Source: Mycobacterium sherrisii (lineage in GTDB: Bacteria > Actinomycetota > Actinomycetes > Mycobacteriales > Mycobacteriaceae). Taken from it: a stretch of DNA of 64,000 bases. The DNA lies in contig NZ_LQPT01000023.1 in the NCBI RefSeq assembly GCF_002102355.1, positions 62,001-126,000 of the forward strand, in the 5' to 3' direction. Position numbers and translations under genes: made by a program. Position 1 is the stretch's first letter. Every line of letters starts with the position of its first letter. Shown here one piece after another: positions 51,921-60,515 of this stretch. Below the pieces are notes generated by a model. That model had not been told where the DNA came from and did no database searches. It saw nothing but the letters and a program-made list of their open reading frames with translations.

Positions 51921-53225
51921 TCACACCGGCAGTGCGGGCTCGTGGTGCGGGTGGCCCGAGTGTCGGACGGCGGTCCCCACGAAGGGCGCCCGCAGCGTCG
52001 CGACCACGTGACGACGGTTGAAGATCAGCGCGCCGACCGCGATCACTAGATAGCTGCCGCAGAGCACCAGGCGCCCGGTGGTCGAGGTGATCGGGAACTG
52101 AATGGCGAACAGCGCCAACAACGTCCAGGCGGAGATCCGGCTGAAGCGCAGCGCCAAGATGACCGCGATGCCCATCAGGGTCTGGCACGCCGTCAACAAC
52201 ACCTCTTCGGTCTGGCGCGCGTCGAGCGCCAGCGAGAGGCCGCCGCCGCCCAGCAGATGGGCCAGCGGCAGCGAGCCGATCAGCAGGGTCCACTGGTTGA
52301 CCTTGGACGAGATCAGCGTGGCGATGGCCGCGGTGCCCTTACCGCGCGTGGCGAAAATGATCGCGATGATGAACTCGGGCGCCTCTGAAGCCAGTGGCGC
52401 CAGCCACTGCACCAGCAGGAACCGATCGATACCCAGCTCGGTGCCGGCGGCGACGAGATTGTCGGCAAACGGTTTGGCGCACAGCAGGATCACTGCGCCG
52501 GCGACCACGAACAGGCTGCCGACGACGAGACGGCGGGTCCGGTCGGAGAGCTCACCCAGCGCGGCGGCGGTGCCGACCAGGTCGGGCTCCTCCACGTCGC
52601 CGTGGCTGACCTTGTAGAGGTAAAAACCGAACCAGGCCAGCAACGCCAACCCCATCGTGAGGTGGATTTCGTCGGTGACCGGTAGCACGAACGCGACGAC
52701 ACCGGCGATCAGCAGGAAGCCGAGTTCGACGCGGTTTGCCGGCTCGAGCCGCAGGCCGGTGAGTTTCGCGGTGCCGAACCTGCGTGCGGCGAGGATGCTC
52801 ACCAGCACCACGACCGGCCAGCCCAACCCCATCAGCAGCCGGTTTGAGCCGGTCATGTTGGCCGCCGCGTACTGCGTGTAACTCGGGTTGTGGCCGGAGA
52901 CGTATGCGTAATACAGGTCGACGGCGTATTCCGGCAGCACCGCCACCAATGCGAGGGCCGCAATGGCCAGGCCACCCGAGACGTCGATCTGCGCGGCCTC
53001 GGCCGCCCAGGCCAGCAGGAAGCTGGCGGATACGACGGCGGCGCCGAAGATCAACAGGGCGGCCACCGGGTCCGGGTGCAACCCCATGATCCGCACGACG
53101 ACCGCGGGGGCGATGAAGAGCGCGGTGAGCAGTGCCGACCGGACGAGGGTGCGTCGCGGAAGCCGCCAGGCCCTCGACACCGCCGTCGCCGCGGCGGGTG
53201 CCCTGTCAGTGGCGAGCATCGTCAT
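51921..53225 (-). CDS. Sodium/calcium-exchanger-family antiporter
   Basis: A 434-residue membrane protein with about 11 helices in two halves, each with the exchanger alpha-repeat: VSGGLAIAALALVAVLPEYA in the first and QWLAPLASEAPEFIIAII in the second, with the acidic residues in P-E. It resembles the CaxA/YrbG-type cation:proton or cation:sodium exchangers. The ion is unknown (Ca2+, Mn2+ or H+ possible). It converges with the SagB gene. Upstream, at 53364-53383, is a perfect AAGTTAG-N6-CTAACTT inverted repeat. Whether it belongs to the NRPS pathway is only a matter of proximity. Confidence 0.85.
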   Translation of the reverse strand: MTMLATDRAPAAATAVSRAWRLPRRTLVRSALLTALFIAPAVVVRIMGLHPDPVAALLIFGAAVVSASFLLAWAAEAAQIDVSGGLAIAALALVAVLPEYAVDLYYAYVSGHNPSYTQYAAANMTGSNRLLMGLGWPVVVLVSILAARRFGTAKLTGLRLEPANRVELGFLLIAGVVAFVLPVTDEIHLTMGLALLAWFGFYLYKVSHGDVEEPDLVGTAAALGELSDRTRRLVVGSLFVVAGAVILLCAKPFADNLVAAGTELGIDRFLLVQWLAPLASEAPEFIIAIIFATRGKGTAAIATLISSKVNQWTLLIGSLPLAHLLGGGGLSLALDARQTEEVLLTACQTLMGIAVILALRFSRISAWTLLALFAIQFPITSTTGRLVLCGSYLVIAVGALIFNRRHVVATLRAPFVGTAVRHSGHPHHEPALPV

Positions 53226-53754
53226 CCTTGTGTTCGAACGGGCGCCGATCGCGATGGCTGCTCGCCCACGGTACCCGGAATGCCGACCCCCAGCAACGCT
53301 CTAAGTACACCAAGCGACGGCCTCCGCCCGCCTATCTTTGCTGACCAGAGTACCCAATATGAGAAGTTAGGCGGCGCTAACTTAATTGTGTGGCAAACCT
53401 GCCGCGGTGTCTTGCCGGTGGTCGGCTGCGGTGGGCCGGCCTCGAGACGGCCGTGCCGCGGCCCCGAGCGGCACCTAGGGGTTGCTGAAGATCAGCGGTA
53501 TCCGGCGTGTCCGGCGTGTCCCAAAGGGTTCGCCGGCTCAGCTATCCGGCCCCATGGCCGCCGCCGCGACCTGGTCGAGCACCACCTGTCGGCAACCTCA
53601 TGAACTCCGTACGACAGCACGGGTTCTCGATCGCGAGTTTCCGGATGGTCCATGAAGCGCACACGCAACGCGTCTGCCTCGAGTTTTCGATTATTTGAGT
53701 TAATCTGTCGAATGTTCGCTATAACAGTAGAAACTTGGTCGGCAAGGAGTCAAC
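53226..53754. other. Long intergenic region
   Basis: About 530 bp without a convincing gene. It contains the inverted repeat at 53364-53383, a short tandem CCGGCGTGT at 53502-53518, and, near the right end, CGAA-TG-TTCG at 53709-53718, which may be an IclR-type operator. Short frames in it look random. The last 100 bp before the IclR gene are AT-richer, as a promoter would be. Confidence 0.45.
53364..53383. promoter_or_regulatory. Inverted repeat, possible metal-regulator site
   Basis: AAGTTAG-N6-CTAACTT is a perfect inverted repeat with 7-bp arms, 139-158 bp upstream of the exchanger start. Read as an iron box, TTAGGCGGCGCTAACTTAA matches the IdeR consensus in 14 of 19 bases, but the GTTAG/CTAAC arms are 6 bp apart rather than 1 bp, so another regulator is possible. 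Confidence 0.45.
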
Positions 53755-53757
53755 ATT
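53744..53757 (+). promoter_or_regulatory. Ribosome site and ATT start of the IclR gene
   Basis: AAGGAG (53744-53749) is followed 5 bp later by ATT. In the IclR frame there is no ATG, GTG or TTG between a TAG at 53728 and the first helix, so ATT 53755 is the best start. A TTG at 53809 would remove the first part of the helix-turn-helix domain. Confidence 0.6.
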
Positions 53758-54654
53758 CGCGGATCAACCTCGGCGCCGACCGCGCGGGTCCTCGATGTCG
53801 TCGAGCTGTTGGCGCGGTCTGCACATGCGTGGCCGCGCTTCTCCGACGTCGTGCGTGAGCTGGAGCTGACGCAGGGGACGGTGCATGCCATCCTCAAGAC
53901 GCTCTGCGACCGCGGCTGGGCCAGCCGTGATCCCATCACCAAGACATTCAGCCTGGGTCCCGCGTTCGCCGTGGTGGCCGCGCGGATGGACAACGCCCGC
54001 CCGCTCGCGCATGCCGCCCGGGCGGCGGCGGTGCGCCTTTCGCGCGAGGTCGGCTATGCCGGTTCGGTCGTCGAGCGCTTCGGTGAGTCGTTGGTAGTCA
54101 CGGCCTTTGAGGGCAGCCCCGCCACCCAACCCGCCGGCATACCCGGCGATCGCATCCCGTACACGCCGCCGTTCGGCGTGGCATTCGCCGCCTGGGACAG
54201 CGACGAGGAGCGGCGCGCGTGGATCCGCCGGGGCACGGGCGGCAACGCCGATCGGGTCCGGCGACTGGAACACGTGTTGGCGCGCACCCGCGAGCGCGGG
54301 TTCGACGTCGACTGGACCACACCAGCACTGGCCCAGGCCGTCCAGGTGGTCGGCACGTTGGACAGCAACGCGATGCCGACGCCGGTGCGCCACATCCTGG
54401 ATCAGTTGCTCGTCGAGTTCACCACGATCGGCTTCCTGTCCGACGACAATCCCGGACGCCGCAAGCAGCCCGTCGTGACCATCGCCGCACCGGTTTTCGA
54501 TCACCGCGGCCACGTCGCTCTGATGCTCGCCGTGCATCCGCTGTCCCCCCTGAGCGCGCGACAGATTCAAATCATCGGCGAGAAGCTGGTCGAGGAGACC
54601 ACCGCGATCAGCGAAGCCCAGCAACACCCGGCGGTGGTGGACCTCGGAGAGTGA
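53755..54654 (+). CDS. IclR-family transcriptional regulator
   Basis: About 299 residues. The N-terminal winged helix has TARVLDVVELLARSAHAWPRF and VVRELELTQGTVHAILKTL, with GWASRDP in the wing. The C-terminal IclR effector domain is shorter in conserved motifs and contains GVAFAAWDSDEERRAW. The start is inferred as ATT 53755, because only there does the frame contain the full first helix with a good ribosome site. The CGAA-TG-TTCG palindrome at 53709 may be autoregulatory. It ends before a convergent AhpD-like gene; its target is unknown. Confidence 0.85.
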   Translation: MRGSTSAPTARVLDVVELLARSAHAWPRFSDVVRELELTQGTVHAILKTLCDRGWASRDPITKTFSLGPAFAVVAARMDNARPLAHAARAAAVRLSREVGYAGSVVERFGESLVVTAFEGSPATQPAGIPGDRIPYTPPFGVAFAAWDSDEERRAWIRRGTGGNADRVRRLEHVLARTRERGFDVDWTTPALAQAVQVVGTLDSNAMPTPVRHILDQLLVEFTTIGFLSDDNPGRRKQPVVTIAAPVFDHRGHVALMLAVHPLSPLSARQIQIIGEKLVEETTAISEAQQHPAVVDLGE

Positions 54655-54677
54655 AACGCGATCACGAATTCAGCCCG

Positions 54678-55250
54678 CTAGGCCTCCCGTAAGGACGGCA
54701 GCGCAGCGTCAAACGCGTTGAGCGTTACCGCCACCATGGAGAAACAGCCCACGAGAAACACGATCTCGGCAACACCCTGTTCACCGAAGCGCGCGGTGGC
54801 GGCTCGGTAGGTGGACTCGGGCAGGACACCGCCGCGGTTGAGCGCGGCGGCCACGTCGTAGGCAACCCGCTCGTCATCGGTCAGATCCGCGGGACGTTCG
54901 CCGGCGGCGACGGCGGAAATCTTGTCGTCGGAAAGCCCGGCGCGCCGGGCGAAGTACTCGTGTCCGTCGATGGCATACCTCGCACCGAATTTGGCGACAG
55001 TGATCAAGATGACCATTTGGTGGACGGCTTCGGGCAGGACGCGGAAATCCCACAGCGACTTGTTGAATGCCCAAGCCGGCGTGCCGAATTGGGGGAAATG
55101 CAGCCACGGGTTGAACGGCCCGAGCAGAGCACCGCCTGGGCCGCGTGCGACGAGTCCGCCGAAGCTCTTGTCGACTACCTCGGTGATGTCGTGATACAGA
55201 CGCTGTTGCTCGGAGCTCAAGCTGTGCGGGGGGAGAGGCGGTAAACGCAT
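54678..55250 (-). CDS. Carboxymuconolactone decarboxylase-like (AhpD-fold) protein
   Basis: A 190-residue all-helical protein. FGTPAWAFNKSLWDFRVLPEAVHQMVIL and KFGARYAIDGHEYFARRAGLSDDKI fit the AhpD/CMD fold. The redox CxxC of AhpD is absent (that place reads RYAIDGHE), so peroxidase-type activity is unlikely. AGGAAG precedes ATG 55250. It is divergent from the LysR gene, which probably controls it. Function of such CMD proteins in mycobacteria is mostly unknown. Confidence 0.82.
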   Translation of the reverse strand: MRLPPLPPHSLSSEQQRLYHDITEVVDKSFGGLVARGPGGALLGPFNPWLHFPQFGTPAWAFNKSLWDFRVLPEAVHQMVILITVAKFGARYAIDGHEYFARRAGLSDDKISAVAAGERPADLTDDERVAYDVAAALNRGGVLPESTYRAATARFGEQGVAEIVFLVGCFSMVAVTLNAFDAALPSLREA

Positions 55251-55371
55251 CCGGCTTCCTTTCCTGTTCTGCTCTCAGACAACATTCGGGTACGCCCGCC
55301 GTCCACGACCGATCGCCGACCAGTGGTAAGCAACGCTTCCTACGGGGGGTGGTGGAATTTAGGCTCAGGGC

Positions 55372-56328
55372 ATGGAACTGCGGCAACTGCGTTACTTCGT
55401 GGCCGTGGCGGAGGAACCGCATTTTGGGCGTGCTGCGCAGCGGGTGCATATTTCCGGTCCTGCGCTCTCACAACAAATCCTCGCCCTGGAGCGCGAATTG
55501 GGCACGGAGCTGCTCGTGCGGGATCGTCGCAGTGTTCGGCTCAGCGCGGCCGGTCAATCGCTGCTCGGCGACGCGCGCAGGATTCTTCGGCTTGCCGACG
55601 ACGCCAAGCTAGGGGTGCAGCGGACCGCTGAACAACGTGCTCCTGTGCGGCTGGGGTATGTCAGCTGGTTGCCCGACGGCCTCAACTCGGCGGTGGGGTC
55701 TTCGGTGTCACTGCGAATCGATGAATGGGTGCTGCCCTCCCATGTACAGGCCGACCGGGTTGCCGAAGGCACTCTCGACATCGGGCTGGCCTGGATCACC
55801 GCGGAGCAAGCCCGGGCGCGCGATCTCACCGCGCATCTGCTGCGCGCTGAACGCCTGGATGCGGTGCTACCCGTAAGCGCATCGTCGGAAGTTGTTGCAG
55901 CGCGAAGGCTAACGGCGCTTGTCGACCCTGATGTGGCGGCGTGGTGGTCGTGGAATCGATTCGCCGAGGCATTCGCCGTCGACACCGGTGCCCGGCTCGT
56001 ACGGATCGATGACGGCGGCATCACCGGTGATGCGTTCTACGCACACGTCCGCAGAATCCGCGGACCGGTGCTCGCGTCCCCAAAACGCCATACCGCTGTC
56101 ACCCCACCCAGTCTTTCGCAGCGCCCGGTTGCCGAACCCGTTCCGCTATGGACGTGGTCACTACTGCATCGCAACGACGACGACCGGGCCGCTATTCGCG
56201 AGGTGGTTGATTCGCTGCTTGCCTTGGCTCGTGTCCGAGGTTGGCTGGTGCCGCCCACCCAGCGATGGTGGGTCCCCGCCGACGATCCACACCGTGCGGC
56301 GCTCGATCCCGGGTCGGACCTGCGCTAG
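55372..56328 (+). CDS. LysR-family transcriptional regulator
   Basis: A 318-residue protein. It begins MELRQLRYFVAVAEEPHFGRAA with the HTH ISGPALSQQILALERELG, a standard LysR end. The ligand domain is more divergent than usual but has the fold signature near residue 90 onward. The divergent gap with the AhpD-like gene contains GGTAAGCAACGCTTCC (about 55325-55340), an imperfect dyad with a T-N11-A layout that may be the binding site. Ligand unknown. Confidence 0.88.
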   Translation: MELRQLRYFVAVAEEPHFGRAAQRVHISGPALSQQILALERELGTELLVRDRRSVRLSAAGQSLLGDARRILRLADDAKLGVQRTAEQRAPVRLGYVSWLPDGLNSAVGSSVSLRIDEWVLPSHVQADRVAEGTLDIGLAWITAEQARARDLTAHLLRAERLDAVLPVSASSEVVAARRLTALVDPDVAAWWSWNRFAEAFAVDTGARLVRIDDGGITGDAFYAHVRRIRGPVLASPKRHTAVTPPSLSQRPVAEPVPLWTWSLLHRNDDDRAAIREVVDSLLALARVRGWLVPPTQRWWVPADDPHRAALDPGSDLR

Positions 56329-56419
56329 GAAGTTCAGTCAAGGACAGCTAAGGAGCCGGTCCTGGACGTCACGGTCCGAACGCGCTTGAGTCAACGAACG
56401 GGCGAAAGGGCGAAAAGCG

Positions 56420-57826
56420 ATGCGAAGCGGCTATGTTGTGGATGATCTCGCTGAATTCGTCGTCGGTGCAAAGCAATCGGACCTGAGCCCGCGGCAGCGG
56501 GAACTGCTGAAGCGCAATGTGCTCGACAGCGTCGCCTGCGCCGTCGGCGCGTTGGGCGGTGAACTCATCCCGACGATCCGTGCGCACGCCCAACAATTCG
56601 GCGGCACGCCCTCGGCGACTCTCGTCGGCGGCGGTCGCACCTCGGTGGATCAGGCCGCGTTCTTCAATACGGTGCTGGTGCGCTATCCCGATCTGCTCGA
56701 CACCTACCTGACCGTGGGAGGTCTTTGCCATCCGGCCGACAACTTCGGTGCGGTCCTTGCCGTGGCCGAGCACGTCGGCGCGGGCGGAGCCGATTTCCTG
56801 CTCGCCCTCGCGGTCGCCTACGAGCTCCAATGCCGGTTCAGTGCAAAGGTTCCCGTGATGGCCCGCGGACTCAACCATGCCCTGCAACTGGCGATGTCGG
56901 TTGCGGCGGGCTCGGCGCGACTGCTCGGGTTGGACGCGGCCGGCACCGCCAACGCCATTGCGGCCGCGACGGCCGACAACGTTTCCCTGGCCGCGGTCCA
57001 CACCGAACCGGTGTCGGCGTGGAAAGGGATCTCGCCGGCGATCACCGGCATGCGCGCCGTGTACACGACGATCCTGGCCGGGCGGGGCATCACCGGACCC
57101 AGGTCGCTGTTCGACGGCCCGAACGGTCTGGTTCAACTCTTCGACCAGCCAATCGATTTCGACACCAGTGACCGACGACTCGGCTCCGTCGAGCGGACCT
57201 ACCTCAAGAAGTACTGCGCGCTGATCCACGGACAGGCGATCATCGAGGCGCTGTTGACGATTCGAGCCGACCACGAGCTGACCGGTGACGACATCGCGAA
57301 CGTGAGGATCGATGTTTTCCAGACCGGCTATGACATCGCCGGCGGAGGAGCATATGGCAGCAAGGATCATCCGGAAACCAAGGAGCAAGCCGACTACAAC
57401 CTCAAGTACCTGAGCGCGGTTGCACTGCTCGACGGCGGCGTCGGCCCCGAACAGCTTGAGACCGAACGTGTTCGGCGCAGCGACGTCCAGCAGCTGTTGA
57501 CCCGGGTCGAGGTCGTCGCTGCGGCCGATCTGACCGCGGACTACCCGGACCGCACCGCCGTGCGAGTGCAGGTGCGCACCCGCGACGGACGCGAATTCAA
57601 CCGGGAGGAAAGCGATTACGAAGGGTCACCGACGCGCCCGATGTCGTGGGGTCGGGTCGTGGCAAAGTTCCACTGGCTGTCCGCGCCGTGCTGCGATGAG
57701 CCGCTGCGGGCCGACATCGTCGCCGCCGTCGACCACCTCGAACAGATCCCGGTCGCCGAGCTCACCCGCCTGCTGGCCGCGGTGAGCCCCGCGCCGCGGC
57801 GGCCCCGCGGACATCCACGCTTTTGA
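56420..57826 (+). CDS. MmgE/PrpD-family protein
   Basis: A 468-residue protein. NVLDSVACAVGALGGE near the N-terminus, YPDLLDTYLTVGGLCHPADNFGAVLAVAEH, RGLNHALQLAMSVAAGSARLLGL and the later LKKYCALIHGQAIIEALL segment fit the MmgE/PrpD fold, whose known members are 2-methylcitrate dehydratases, aconitate-like isomerases and itaconate decarboxylases. Which of these reactions applies is unclear. GGGCGAAA precedes ATG 56420. No prpB/prpC-type neighbour is visible, which weakens a 2-methylcitrate role. Confidence 0.85.
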   Translation: MRSGYVVDDLAEFVVGAKQSDLSPRQRELLKRNVLDSVACAVGALGGELIPTIRAHAQQFGGTPSATLVGGGRTSVDQAAFFNTVLVRYPDLLDTYLTVGGLCHPADNFGAVLAVAEHVGAGGADFLLALAVAYELQCRFSAKVPVMARGLNHALQLAMSVAAGSARLLGLDAAGTANAIAAATADNVSLAAVHTEPVSAWKGISPAITGMRAVYTTILAGRGITGPRSLFDGPNGLVQLFDQPIDFDTSDRRLGSVERTYLKKYCALIHGQAIIEALLTIRADHELTGDDIANVRIDVFQTGYDIAGGGAYGSKDHPETKEQADYNLKYLSAVALLDGGVGPEQLETERVRRSDVQQLLTRVEVVAAADLTADYPDRTAVRVQVRTRDGREFNREESDYEGSPTRPMSWGRVVAKFHWLSAPCCDEPLRADIVAAVDHLEQIPVAELTRLLAAVSPAPRRPRGHPRF

Positions 57827-57876
57827 CCTCCGCGTGGCCCCTTGCATCGGTTGCGGCGCGCGGTGAATGATCGGCC

Positions 57877-58641
57877 ATGCGCAAAGATCACGGCATGAAC
57901 CGTTGGGAGCTGGCGACCTGCGCGCTGGCGGGCCACGTCACCTACGCGCCCGACGACCAAGCCCTGGCGGACCGGCTGAGCGGCACGACCGGGCTGGGCG
58001 AAGTGTGGCGCTGTCTGCGGTGCGCAGAGTTCATCGTCGGTGAACCGCACGGTCGGGGCCGCGCCGAGGATGCTCCACTGATCATGCGCGGCAAGGCGTT
58101 ACGGCAGGCGATCATCATCCGTGCGCTGGCGATCGAGCGCCTGTTTCGGGCGGTGGTGATCATGCTTGCGGCATACGCGGTGTGGAAGTTCCGCGGCGCC
58201 CGCGGCGCCATCCAGGCCACCCTGGACCGCGACCTGCCGGTCTTCCGCGCCGCGGGCTTCAAGGTCGATCAGATGACGATTGTGCACGAGCTGGAAAAAG
58301 CGCTTGCCGCCAAACCGTCGACGCTGGTGCTGCTGACCCTGATGCTGGCCGGCTACGCGCTGATCGAGGTGCTCGAAGCCGTCGGATTGTGGTTGCTCAA
58401 ACGCTGGGGCGAATATTTCGCCGTGATAGCGACCTCGGTCTTCTTGCCGCTGGAAATCCACGACCTGGCCAAAGGCATCACGATGACGCGGGTGGTGACG
58501 CTGGGCGTCAACGTTGCGGCGGTGATCTATCTGCTGGTCTCCAAGCGGCTGTTCGGCCTGCGCGGTGGCCGCAAGGCCTACGACGAGGAGCGTCGCGGCG
58601 AGCTGCTCCTCGACGTCGAACGCGCTGCCACGACGACCTGA
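57877..58641 (+). CDS. DUF2127-family membrane protein
   Basis: A 254-residue protein with an N-terminal cytoplasmic segment holding CALAGH and WRCLRCAEF, possibly a loose zinc-ribbon, then about four membrane helices: residues ~80-100, ~145-165, ~180-195 and ~205-225. The LMLAGYALIEVLEAVGLWLLKRWGEYFAVI segment is typical of DUF2127. The function is not known. Start ATG 57877 or 57895. It follows the MmgE/PrpD gene by 50 bp and might be co-transcribed with it. Confidence 0.8.
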   Translation: MRKDHGMNRWELATCALAGHVTYAPDDQALADRLSGTTGLGEVWRCLRCAEFIVGEPHGRGRAEDAPLIMRGKALRQAIIIRALAIERLFRAVVIMLAAYAVWKFRGARGAIQATLDRDLPVFRAAGFKVDQMTIVHELEKALAAKPSTLVLLTLMLAGYALIEVLEAVGLWLLKRWGEYFAVIATSVFLPLEIHDLAKGITMTRVVTLGVNVAAVIYLLVSKRLFGLRGGRKAYDEERRGELLLDVERAATTT

Positions 58642-59079
58642 CGGCGCTGGCTCCGGCAAGGAAGGACACGGGAATTTGTGACCGGGAGAACCGGTTGCAC
58701 TGTGCGCTATGCCACAAGGCGGGTTCGCGCGGCGTTAACTTTGCTGCTGCACATTTGTAAAACAGCCGGGGTGCAATTGGAAACAGTCGGCTGACTAGGT
58801 CGATAGGAGGAGGGTTGAGACTGTGGTGACACTGCAGACTTTGATCAACCAGGGCTCTGGCAACCTCGACGTAGTGGCCCCCATCAAGGAGCGCGCGTGT
58901 AGCGCGCTGCAGGTCGTCATGCGGAGCAGGTCACGCGCGCAGGCTGGAGAGCCGCGCGTGATGCGCCGGGGCGCGGAGCGCTGCTGACGTCCCGATCGGG
59001 TCGATAGACTCGCCGACGGCGCCGCCACCGATGGCCCGCGCCCGGCGAGGGGAGTCCAGGTGCGTCCGAGCGAATCTCG
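58642..59079. other. Intergenic region with a small ORF
   Basis: About 440 bp between the DUF2127 and nucleosidase genes. The only feature I can defend is a short reading frame at 58823-58987 behind AGGAGGAGGG. The first 150 bp are relatively AT-rich and may hold a promoter. I saw no tRNA-like or terminator-like fold. Confidence 0.4.
58823..58987 (+). CDS. Possible 54-residue small protein
   Basis: A GTG-started 55-codon frame preceded by AGGAGG (58806-58811) and GGAGGG, a strong ribosome site. The product begins VVTLQTLINQGSGNLDVV and ends in an Arg-rich tail, with two Cys. No family recognised. It may be a leader peptide for the nucleosidase gene or chance. Confidence 0.3.
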   Translation: MVTLQTLINQGSGNLDVVAPIKERACSALQVVMRSRSRAQAGEPRVMRRGAERC

Positions 59080-59835
59080 GTGACGATCGGCATTGTGTGC
59101 GCGATCCCGCAGGAGCTTGCCTATCTGCGCGGCATGCTGTCGACCGAGCGTCACGAGCGGGTTGCGCAGCTCAGTTTTGAGGCCGGTGACCTGGGCACGC
59201 ACCGGGTGGTGCTGGCGGCCGCCGGTATGGGCAAGGTCAACTCCGCATTGGTGGCGACCTTGCTCGCTGACCGATTCGGTTGCCGCCCAATAGTTTTCAC
59301 CGGTGTTGCCGGCGGACTGGACCCGAAGTTGGGTATCGGCGACATTGTCGTCGCCGATCATGTGGTGCAGCACGATGCAGGGGTCATCGAGGATGGACGG
59401 CTGCGTCGCTACCAGCCCGGGCACGTCCCGTTCATCAACCCGACCGATCGGTTCGGGTACCCGGTCGACCCCGAACTCCTCGGTCGCGTCCGGCGCCGCT
59501 TGGCGGGGTTCACGCTGCCGGCACTGCTCCCCGCGGCGGGCGGCACGGGCGTGGCGCCGCGGATCACCTACGGGACGGTCTTGAGCGGTGATCAGTATCT
59601 GCATTGCGAAGCCACCCGCAATCGGTGGCACGACGAATACGGCGCCCTGGCCGTCGAAATGGAGGGCGGCGCACTGGCCCAGGTGTGCGAGGCCTTCGCG
59701 ATACCGTGGCTGGTGATCCGGGCGCTGTCCGACCTGGCCGGCGTCGACTCCGGCGTCGACTTCAACCTGTTCGCCGAGACGGTCGCGATCAACTCTGCGC
59801 GGGTGTTGCTGCACCTGTTGAAGGAGCTGAGCTGA
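59080..59835 (+). CDS. mtn: MTA/SAH nucleosidase
   Basis: A 251-residue purine-nucleoside-phosphorylase-fold enzyme. It starts [14 protein letters not shown] with the catalytic Glu region, then [43 protein letters not shown] with the ribose-binding Met-Glu pair and RALSDLAG with the catalytic Asp. It cleaves 5'-methylthioadenosine and S-adenosylhomocysteine to adenine, feeding methionine and methyl recycling. Length fits mycobacterial Mtn. It starts at GTG 59080 and its last 47 bp overlap the convergent CGNR gene. Confidence 0.9.
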   Translation: MTIGIVCAIPQELAYLRGMLSTERHERVAQLSFEAGDLGTHRVVLAAAGMGKVNSALVATLLADRFGCRPIVFTGVAGGLDPKLGIGDIVVADHVVQHDAGVIEDGRLRRYQPGHVPFINPTDRFGYPVDPELLGRVRRRLAGFTLPALLPAAGGTGVAPRITYGTVLSGDQYLHCEATRNRWHDEYGALAVEMEGGALAQVCEAFAIPWLVIRALSDLAGVDSGVDFNLFAETVAINSARVLLHLLKELS

Positions 59836-60430
59836 CCGCACCGCCGTCCACGGCGCGTTCACGCAGCCGCCGGCGCGCCCGGGACGCCCGCAGGTTGGCC
59901 ACGTTGCCGCACGTCTTCGCGTTGCACCAGACCCCGCTGTTGTTCTTGGAGCGGTCGTAGAAGGTCGTCTCACAGGGGTCGTTGCGGCATTGCTTGAGGC
60001 GCCGCCAGGTGTCGGCCTGTTGGCTGAGCAGGATCTCACCCCAGATCGCCGACGCCAGCCAGCGCCAGCCGCTCCCCGCGGGGTCCAGGCGTACCTCGCC
60101 GGTGCCGGACACCGCGAAGCACGCCGCGACCGAGTCGGGGCCGGCCCCGGCAGCCTCTTCCCGGCGTACCAGCCGCGCGACGGTGCCGCGCAAGGCGCGA
60201 AGTTTCGGCAGATCCTGCTCGGCCAGCCGCGGCGGTTCGACGGGAGCGCCCCGCTGCGCCGACCAGATCTTGCCGGCACGGTCGGCCCACTCCTGCGCGG
60301 GCGCGAGGTCTTCCAGCAGATCGGAGCCATAGTGCGGCACCGCGACGGTGTTGAGGAAGTCCTGCACCAGCCCAAGTCCACCGGGTGCCGAGGCGGCCTT
60401 GTAGCGCTGTGATGCAAACCATTCAGACAT
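59789..60430 (-). CDS. CGNR zinc-finger (ABATE) regulator-like protein
   Basis: About 213 residues from ATG 60430; a TTG at 60436 is also possible. The N-terminal ABATE-type region includes [13 protein letters not shown]. The C-terminal CGNR zinc finger is [19 protein letters not shown] then [15 protein letters not shown], ending in a basic tail. The family is thought to be transcriptional or stress-related. It is divergent from the SDR gene at 60516 and separated from it by three TTGAC/GTCAA-like dyads, which it may bind. Confidence 0.85.
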   Translation of the reverse strand: MSEWFASQRYKAASAPGGLGLVQDFLNTVAVPHYGSDLLEDLAPAQEWADRAGKIWSAQRGAPVEPPRLAEQDLPKLRALRGTVARLVRREEAAGAGPDSVAACFAVSGTGEVRLDPAGSGWRWLASAIWGEILLSQQADTWRRLKQCRNDPCETTFYDRSKNNSGVWCNAKTCGNVANLRASRARRRLRERAVDGGAVSSAPSTGAATPAQS

Positions 60431-60443
60431 AACCAAATGCTAC

Positions 60444-60503
60444 TTGACTATGTCATGGTCGCCAACTACGTTGACAGAACCAAAGCAGGTTTGACTACGT
60501 CAA
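60444..60503. promoter_or_regulatory. Repeated TTGAC-N3-GTCAA operators
   Basis: TTGACTATGTCAT (60444-60456), CAAC-TAC-GTTG (60463-60473) and TTGAC-TAC-GTCAA (60491-60503, perfect) are three dyads in an 85-bp divergent gap. The last overlaps the AAGGAG ribosome site of the SDR gene, so a bound repressor would also block translation start or transcription. The CGNR protein or an unlinked regulator may bind. Confidence 0.55.
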
Positions 60504-60515
60504 GGAGAGTGCATC

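Noticed and set aside
55895-55912. A second GCGAAGGCTAAC, as in the IdeR box
   Set aside because: It lies inside the LysR coding sequence, has no further match to the consensus and no promoter downstream; chance.
30336-60503. TTGAT-N3-ATCAA and TTGAC-N3-GTCAA sites as one regulon
   Set aside because: They differ at the fifth base of each arm and the neighbouring regulators are of different families.
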